Both the position numbers and the translations under genes were made by a program. Shown here one piece after another: positions 7,168 to 11,351 of a stretch of DNA of 11,351 nucleotides. Positions within the stretch are counted from its first letter, which is position 1; each line of letters opens with the position of its first letter. Source of the DNA: Hyphomicrobiales bacterium. GTDB lineage: Bacteria; Pseudomonadota; Alphaproteobacteria; Rhizobiales; Beijerinckiaceae. The notes under the pieces were generated by a model. It did not search any database. It saw nothing but the letters and a program-made list of their open reading frames with translations, and was not told the origin of the DNA. The stretch covers positions 1-11,351 of the forward strand of contig JAQGKM010000007.1 of assembly GCA_028290125.1 (NCBI GenBank). Reading direction: 5' to 3'.

Positions 7168-8845
7168 AACCGACGTTCTGGTGATCGGCGCGGGTGGCGC
7201 AGGCATGTATGCCGCGCTCGAGGCCGCGCGCGCGGGCGCCCAGGTGATCCTCGCCGACCGCAGCCTCATCGGCCGCGGCGGCGCGACCGTGATGGCGCAG
7301 ATGACGGTCGCGGCGGCTCTTGGCGAGCAGACGCCCGACTCATGGGAATTTCATCTGGCCGATACGCTGGCCGCCGGACGCGGCCTGTGCGACGAGCGCC
7401 TGTCCGCCATGCTCTGCCGCGAAGGTCCCGCGCGCATCCGCGAGATGGACGCCTGGAAAGTCGGCTGGGCGCGCCACGATGGTCACATTACGCAGATCCA
7501 TGCGCCCGGCCATGATCGTGCGCGCTGCGTCTATGTCGATGTGCTCTCCACCGGCCCCGCCGTCTCGCGCACCTTGCGCACGCAGCTCAATCTCGCGAGC
7601 GGCATCCGCCGCATCGGCGATCTCGCGATCGTCGACATCGTCCTGCGCGACGGACAGGCGTGCGGCGCCGTGGCGGTTCATCTGTCGACCGGGCAGATCG
7701 TCACGCTGGCGGCGAAATCCGTCGTGATCGCCACCGGCGGTCTGACGCGTCTCTACCGGCGCAACAGCGCGTCCTTCAACATGGGCGGCGACGGCTATGC
7801 GCTTGCGCTGCGCGCGGGCGCGCAACTCATCGACATGGAATTCGTGCAGTTCTTCCCGATCGGACATCTGGCGCCGCGCCTCGTTGGCATGGACCCGATC
7901 ATGTGGGATCCCTTCCGCTACAAGCTCGGCGGCAAATTGCTGAATGGCGAGATGCGCGAATTTGAGGACGATTACGCCTCGGCTGACGCGCGCAACGATG
8001 GCACCTATGTGCTGACGCGCGATCGCGCGACCTACGCCATCTCCAAGGAAGTGGAAGCAGGCCGCGGCTCGCCGGCAGGCGGCGCCTATCTCTCGTTCCA
8101 GCATGTGCCCGAGTCCGAACTGCGCCGCTCCTTCGGGCCGGTGATCGACAAGCTCGCCGCCAATGGCATCGACCTGACGCGCCAACTCGTGGAAGTCGCG
8201 CCGATCGCGCATTACCACATGGGCGGCATTCGCGTGGACGAGGACATGCTGAGCACCATCCCGGGGCTCTATGCGTGCGGCGAGGCCATCGGCGGCGCCA
8301 ATGGCGCCAATCGCCTCTCGGGCAATGCAATCACCGAGGCCTTCGTGTTCGGCGCCCGCGCAGGCCAGACCGCTGCGGCCCATGCGCTTGCGAACGCGTC
8401 GCACTGGTCCGACGAAGCTGCGGCCACGACCGTCGGCATGCTGCGCGCGGCCGACAAGCGCGACACGCCGAACCTCTCGGTCGCCGTCACCGACCTGCAG
8501 GCGTTGATGGCCGACAAGGTCGGTCCGTTCCGCACCGACGAGAAGCTGCGTGAAGCGCTCGTCGAGATCGACCGCATGTCGTCCGAACTCGGCGCGACGC
8601 CGCCCTCTACGGGCGAGAGCTTCGATCCGCTGCTGATCGACTGGCTCGATCTGCGCAACATGCTGCAGGTCGCGAAAGCCGTCGCCACGCCGGCGCTCGC
8701 CCGCACCGAAAGCCGCGGCGCCCATCAGCGGGAAGACCATCCCGGCCTTGAAGAGGCGTGGACGCTCAACCAGATCATCACGCTGGACGGCGCCGACATT
8801 GCGCTGGAACGCAGCGCCCCCCTGTCGCAAAAGGCTCACGCATGA
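7157..8845 (+). CDS. FAD-dependent fumarate reductase/succinate dehydrogenase-like flavoprotein
   Basis: This 562-residue protein has the SdhA/FrdA fold signature. An FAD dinucleotide motif is at VLVIGAGGAGMYAALEAARAG (8-27), SVVIATGGLTRLY follows (188-200), and the substrate-side motifs are TRDRATYAISKEVEAGRG (287-304), HYHMGGIRVDEDM (352-364) and GLYACGEAIGGANGANRLSGNAITE in two pieces (370-394). The C-terminal helical part contains ESRGAHQREDHP, a hallmark of SdhA-type proteins. At the position of the covalent FAD-linking His (SHTVxAQGG in SdhA) it reads GATVMAQMT (42-50), so the flavin is probably not covalently bound. It overlaps the oxoprolinase gene by 11 bases and the downstream [2Fe-2S] gene by 4, and no membrane-anchor genes follow, so it probably forms a soluble two-subunit oxidoreductase. 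It likely adds or removes hydrogens across a C-C bond of the pathway intermediate; L-aspartate oxidase and ketosteroid dehydrogenases are related alternatives. Confidence 0.9.
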   Translation: MHLETDVLVIGAGGAGMYAALEAARAGAQVILADRSLIGRGGATVMAQMTVAAALGEQTPDSWEFHLADTLAAGRGLCDERLSAMLCREGPARIREMDAWKVGWARHDGHITQIHAPGHDRARCVYVDVLSTGPAVSRTLRTQLNLASGIRRIGDLAIVDIVLRDGQACGAVAVHLSTGQIVTLAAKSVVIATGGLTRLYRRNSASFNMGGDGYALALRAGAQLIDMEFVQFFPIGHLAPRLVGMDPIMWDPFRYKLGGKLLNGEMREFEDDYASADARNDGTYVLTRDRATYAISKEVEAGRGSPAGGAYLSFQHVPESELRRSFGPVIDKLAANGIDLTRQLVEVAPIAHYHMGGIRVDEDMLSTIPGLYACGEAIGGANGANRLSGNAITEAFVFGARAGQTAAAHALANASHWSDEAAATTVGMLRAADKRDTPNLSVAVTDLQALMADKVGPFRTDEKLREALVEIDRMSSELGATPPSTGESFDPLLIDWLDLRNMLQVAKAVATPALARTESRGAHQREDHPGLEEAWTLNQIITLDGADIALERSAPLSQKAHA

Positions 8846-9183
8846 AGGCGAAACTCCAGATCCAGCGCGGCGAGCCCGGCGCGCCGCTCCATGTCGAAGC
8901 TTTCGAGATCGACTTCGAAGCCGGCCAGTCGGTCCTCGACGGCTTGCGCGCCGTGCGCCAGAGCGCCGATCCGACGCTCGCCTTTCGCTATGCCTGCATC
9001 AATGCGAATGCCTGCAAGGAATGCATGATGCTGATCGACGGCAAGGTCGATTACGCTTGCACGGTGAAACTGAAGGAAGGCGAGACGGTGCTCAAGCCGC
9101 TGCCGAAAAAGGCGCTGGTGCGAGATCTCGTGACCGAGATTGCGCCGCCTGACGAGCGCCTGTTCCCGACGAATGCGAAGTAG
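8842..9183 (+). CDS. Small [2Fe-2S] protein resembling the N-terminal domain of SdhB/FrdB
   Basis: This 113-residue protein is probably the electron-transfer partner of the flavoprotein before it. It matches the ferredoxin-like first domain of SdhB: a beta-grasp start (KLQIQRG), VLDGLRAVRQSADPTLAFRYAC (31-52), then the cluster cysteines Cys52, Cys58, Cys61 and Cys73. The spacing is C-x5-C-x2-C-x11-C, one residue more in the first gap than the usual C-x4-C-x2-C-x11-C. The second SdhB domain with 3Fe-4S and 4Fe-4S clusters is absent (SdhB is usually about 230-260 residues), although a conserved-looking tail VRDLVTEIAPPDE remains. The ATG overlaps the flavoprotein stop as ATGA, and AAAAGG lies 7 bases upstream. 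Its stop at 9181-9183 directly abuts the stop of the convergent Fe-S subunit gene. Confidence 0.87.
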   Translation: MKAKLQIQRGEPGAPLHVEAFEIDFEAGQSVLDGLRAVRQSADPTLAFRYACINANACKECMMLIDGKVDYACTVKLKEGETVLKPLPKKALVRDLVTEIAPPDERLFPTNAK

Positions 9184-9657
9184 CTAGCGCAGGATCTCGA
9201 GGGCGGCGTCGACCATGCCCTGGTAGCCGGTGCAGCGGCACAGATTGCCCGACAGCGCCGCCCTGATTTCTTCTTCCGGCACCACGCGCCCGGCGGATTC
9301 GCGCTGCAGTTCGAGCAGCGTCATCACCACGCCCGGCGTGCAATAGCCGCATTGCAGCCCGTGATGGCGCGAGAGCGCCGCCTGAATGGGATGCAGGGCG
9401 CCGTCCGGCGTAGCCACGCCTTCGATCGTCTCGACGCTGCGGCCATTGGCCTGCACGGCAAGCATCAGGCAGGCGCGCGCGCTGGCGCCATCGACCAGCA
9501 CCGTGCAGGCGCCGCAGACGCCATGCTCGCATCCCAGATGCGTGCCGGTCAGCTGCAATTCGCGGCGCAGGAAATCCGCCAGATGCACGCGTGAATCGAC
9601 GGTCGCCTCGACCTCGCGTCCATTGACGGTGAGCTGGATGCGCTGCGGATCAAACAT
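9184..9657 (-). CDS. CoxS-type [2Fe-2S] subunit of a xanthine-dehydrogenase-family molybdenum hydroxylase
   Basis: This 157-residue electron-transfer subunit has the family's normal length. A plant-ferredoxin-type domain carries Cys43, Cys48, Cys51 and Cys63 in GCEHGVCGACTV; the helical second domain carries Cys103 and Cys106 (QCGYCTPG) plus Cys140 and Cys142 (NLCRCTGY). Together these bind two [2Fe-2S] clusters that carry electrons from the molybdenum centre to FAD. ATG 9657 is preferred because GGAAGG lies 8 bases upstream (9671-9666); a GTG at 9675 would give a six-residue extension that includes this ribosome site. It overlaps the end of the FAD subunit gene by 8 bases, so the operon order is large, medium, small. 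Members hydroxylate purines, nicotinate, quinolines, aldehydes or CO; the small subunit does not discriminate. Confidence 0.95.
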   Translation of the reverse strand: MFDPQRIQLTVNGREVEATVDSRVHLADFLRRELQLTGTHLGCEHGVCGACTVLVDGASARACLMLAVQANGRSVETIEGVATPDGALHPIQAALSRHHGLQCGYCTPGVVMTLLELQRESAGRVVPEEEIRAALSGNLCRCTGYQGMVDAALEILR

Positions 9658-10522
9658 GGAATGCGCCTTCCGCACGCCTGTGCGCCAGACCGAGCGCGCG
9701 CCGAACCAGAACGCCGCACAGCTCCTGCCGATAGTCGGATGGATAAAGATCGTCTCCGTCGCACGCGATCAGTGCGGCAATTTGTGCAGCCTGATCCCAC
9801 GCAGCGTCTGTCGCCTGCATGCCCTTCAACGCCTCTTCCGCTTGCGCCAGCCGCACGGGCGCGTGCGAAACGCCGCCGAGCGCGATCGCGCATTGCGCGA
9901 TGGCGCCCGCATCGAGGCGCATCGTTACGGCGACCGACACGATGGCGAAATCGGCCGGACGACGATTGAATTCCATGAAGGCTGACGTTGCGCCCTGCGA
10001 CGCCGCCGGAAAGGTGACATGCGTCAGGATCTCGTCGGGCGCGAGCGCTGAGGTGAGATAATCCAGAGCGAAGTCGCGGAAGGCGATGGCGCGGGCGCCG
10101 GACGGTCCCGCCACATGCATGATGGCGTCGAGCGCGGCGGCGACGACGGGCAATTCCGCGCCGGGATCGAGATGGCACAGGCTGCCGCCCAGCGTGCCGC
10201 GATTGCGCGTCTGCTGATGGCCGACCAGAGATGCAGCTTCGGAGAGCAGCGGACACAGGCGTGCGACGAGAGCCGATTGCTCAAGCGTGCGTTGGGTCAC
10301 CATGGCGCCGATGCGCAAGCCCTCGGGAGTCTCCTCGATGGCGCGCAGGGACTGGACGCCGCCGAGATCGATCAGATGATCGGGCGCGGCGACGCGCAGA
10401 TTCATCATCGGCATGAGCGACTGCCCGCCGGCGAGCACGCGCGCATTGTCGAGCTGCGACAGCAGGGCGACGGCAGCGTCGAGGTCGGCCGGCGCATGGT
10501 AGCGAAAGGGTGGCGCTTTCAT
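9650..10522 (-). CDS. CoxM-type FAD-binding subunit of the molybdenum hydroxylase
   Basis: This is a 290-residue FAD subunit of normal length. It starts with KAPPFRYHAPADLDAAVALL, followed by the first FAD motif AGGQSLMPMMNLR (31-43) and the second, TLGGSLCHLDPGAELP (110-125), corresponding to the TIGG-type motif of CutM/CoxM proteins. A C-terminal CO-dehydrogenase flavoprotein-type domain follows, including VAVTMRL and the IALGGVSHAPVRL segment. It takes electrons from the [2Fe-2S] subunit and passes them to an acceptor such as a quinone or oxygen (family knowledge). ATG 10522 overlaps the stop of the large-subunit gene as ATGA, and its own end overlaps the small-subunit start by 8 bases, so the three are cotranscribed. 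Confidence 0.94.
   Translation of the reverse strand: MKAPPFRYHAPADLDAAVALLSQLDNARVLAGGQSLMPMMNLRVAAPDHLIDLGGVQSLRAIEETPEGLRIGAMVTQRTLEQSALVARLCPLLSEAASLVGHQQTRNRGTLGGSLCHLDPGAELPVVAAALDAIMHVAGPSGARAIAFRDFALDYLTSALAPDEILTHVTFPAASQGATSAFMEFNRRPADFAIVSVAVTMRLDAGAIAQCAIALGGVSHAPVRLAQAEEALKGMQATDAAWDQAAQIAALIACDGDDLYPSDYRQELCGVLVRRALGLAHRRAEGAFHV
9666..9671 (-). promoter_or_regulatory. Shine-Dalgarno GGAAGG deciding the CoxS-type start
   Basis: GGAAGG on the minus strand stands 8 bases before ATG 9657 and lies inside the end of the FAD-subunit gene. It supports the ATG over the upstream in-frame GTG at 9675. Confidence 0.6.
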
Positions 10523-11351
10523 GCGGCGCGATCCGATGTCCGTGCCGTGCGGATGAGTCCGCGCAATTGCGCGGGCGTGATGGGCAACTGGCTCACGCGA
10601 ATGTCGAGCGGCCGCAACGCATCCTCGATCGCCGACACGATTGCCGACGGGGCGCCGATCGTCCCGCTTTCCGCCGCGCCCTTGACGCCCAGCGGATTGA
10701 GCGGCGTCGGCGATTCCAGATGATGGATTTCAAGACGCGGCACGACATCGCTGGTGGGCAGCAGATAATCCGCCAGGGTGACGGTCAACGGCTGGCCTTC
10801 ACGATCGTAACGCATCCATTCGAACAGCGTCATGCCCACACCATGGATGACGCCGCCGAGGATCTGGCCCTCCACCATCATCGGATTGATCATGCGGCCG
10901 CAATCATGCACCACGACGTAGCGCAGGATCTTGACCGCACCCGTGTCGGGATCGACCTCGACTTCGGCGAGGTGACAGCCGTTCGTGTAGCTCAGCCCCG
11001 AGGTCATGAAATCGGAATGGGCCGACAGGCCCGGCGGCAGGTTGCCCGGCAGCACGAAGCCCGGCGTCCCCGCCAGCGCGCGCGCGATCTGCGTCAGGCT
11101 CTTGCCGAGCCCCGGCACGCCCTTCAGCTCGACGCCGCCATTGCGGATGACGAGGTCCTCGACCGACGCTTCCAGCATGGCGGACGCGGCTGTCTTGGCT
11201 TTTTCGACAAGCAGATTGGCCGCAGCGAAAGCGGCGTTGCCGGCGGTGACGGCCTGCCGGCTCGCATAGGCGCCAAGCCCCGAGGGCGTAGCCGCCGTGT
11301 CGCCGACGACGACATGAATGGCTGCAGGCTCGATGCCGAGCACCTGCGCCA
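10519..11351 (-). CDS. CoxL-type molybdopterin-binding large subunit, C-terminal part (cut by window edge)
   Basis: The last 276 residues of a catalytic large subunit are visible; the family is about 750-800 residues, so the N-terminal two thirds lie beyond the right edge. Visible family segments are LGAYASRQAVTAGNAA, CHLAEVEVDPDTGAVKILRYVVVHDCGRMINPM, EGQILGGVIHGVGMTLFEWMRYD, and the active-site loop GVKGAAESGTIGAPSAI. The Glu of that loop corresponds to the catalytic base of xanthine dehydrogenase and aldehyde oxidoreductase; many relatives have Gly before it, whereas this one has Ala. The loop that distinguishes true CO dehydrogenase (AYXCSFR) is outside the window, so CO oxidation cannot be tested, though the context favours an organic substrate. 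The stop overlaps the FAD-subunit start as ATGA. Confidence 0.95.
   Translation of the reverse strand, partial: AQVLGIEPAAIHVVVGDTAATPSGLGAYASRQAVTAGNAAFAAANLLVEKAKTAASAMLEASVEDLVIRNGGVELKGVPGLGKSLTQIARALAGTPGFVLPGNLPPGLSAHSDFMTSGLSYTNGCHLAEVEVDPDTGAVKILRYVVVHDCGRMINPMMVEGQILGGVIHGVGMTLFEWMRYDREGQPLTVTLADYLLPTSDVVPRLEIHHLESPTPLNPLGVKGAAESGTIGAPSAIVSAIEDALRPLDIRVSQLPITPAQLRGLIRTARTSDRAA

Noticed and set aside
3361..7269. A 1302-codon open frame on the minus strand covering the whole oxoprolinase gene
   Set aside because: Its translation is an Arg/His/Ala-rich mixture with no recognisable motif, while the plus strand encodes a complete, motif-rich enzyme. Long antisense open frames are expected from strongly biased codon use in GC-rich genes.
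7340..8839. A 499-codon antisense open frame opposite the flavoprotein gene
   Set aside because: It has the same Arg/His-rich shadow composition with no domain signature, and the opposite strand carries all SdhA motifs.
9200..9221. AGGGC...GCCCT inverted repeat just past the plus-strand stop, as a terminator for the redox operon
   Set aside because: The stem is only 5 bp with a 12-base loop and no T-run follows; it lies inside the CoxS-type coding region and is probably incidental.
10519..11351. Assignment of the CoxLMS-type genes as aerobic carbon monoxide dehydrogenase
   Set aside because: The diagnostic active-site loop is outside the window, the gene order is L-M-S rather than the usual M-S-L of cox operons, and the neighbours point to organic substrate metabolism.

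Overview
The window is a compact, GC-rich, protein-coding stretch with overlapping genes and almost no spare DNA. Composition, codon choice and gene content (NitT/TauT-type importer, TauD-type dioxygenase, fused oxoprolinase, CoxLMS-type molybdenum hydroxylase) suggest a metabolically versatile proteobacterium. An alphaproteobacterium such as a member of the Hyphomicrobiales seems most likely, but the sequence alone does not settle this. I see no tRNA, rRNA, insertion sequence, CRISPR array or regulator gene.

There are three transcription blocks. (1) Minus strand, 3173 down to 1: a periplasmic substrate-binding protein, a permease and an ATPase of a NitT/TauT-family ABC importer, with near-zero junctions. 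After about 90 bases containing a hairpin comes a TauD/TfdA-family Fe(II)/2-oxoglutarate dioxygenase, cut by the left edge. (2) Plus strand, 3526 to 9183: a 1213-residue fused HyuA-HyuB (5-oxoprolinase family) ATP-dependent amide/lactam hydrolase, a fumarate-reductase/SdhA-like flavoprotein, and a 113-residue [2Fe-2S] protein resembling only the N-terminal domain of SdhB. All three overlap or are translationally coupled. (3) Minus strand, from the right edge down to 9184: the end of a CoxL-type molybdopterin subunit, a complete CoxM-type FAD subunit and a complete CoxS-type [2Fe-2S] subunit. Blocks 1 and 2 diverge from a roughly 350-base control region (3174-3525), which holds a promoter-like pair overlapped by a TGCAC/GTGCA dyad and a second 26-bp dyad. 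Blocks 2 and 3 converge with zero spacing: the two stop codons together form TAGCTA.

The genes fit a catabolic unit for a small nitrogen-containing cyclic compound (inference). The importer brings it in; the Mo hydroxylase could hydroxylate a carbon next to ring nitrogen to give a lactam; the flavoprotein/[2Fe-2S] pair could oxidise or reduce a C-C bond; and the oxoprolinase-type enzyme could open the lactam or imide with ATP. The dioxygenase would act on the same or a related substrate. The substrate cannot be read from the sequence. The most unusual molecular details are the C-x5-C-x2-C-x11-C cysteine spacing of the small Fe-S protein, the apparent loss of the covalent-flavin histidine in its flavoprotein partner, and the abutting convergent stop codons.
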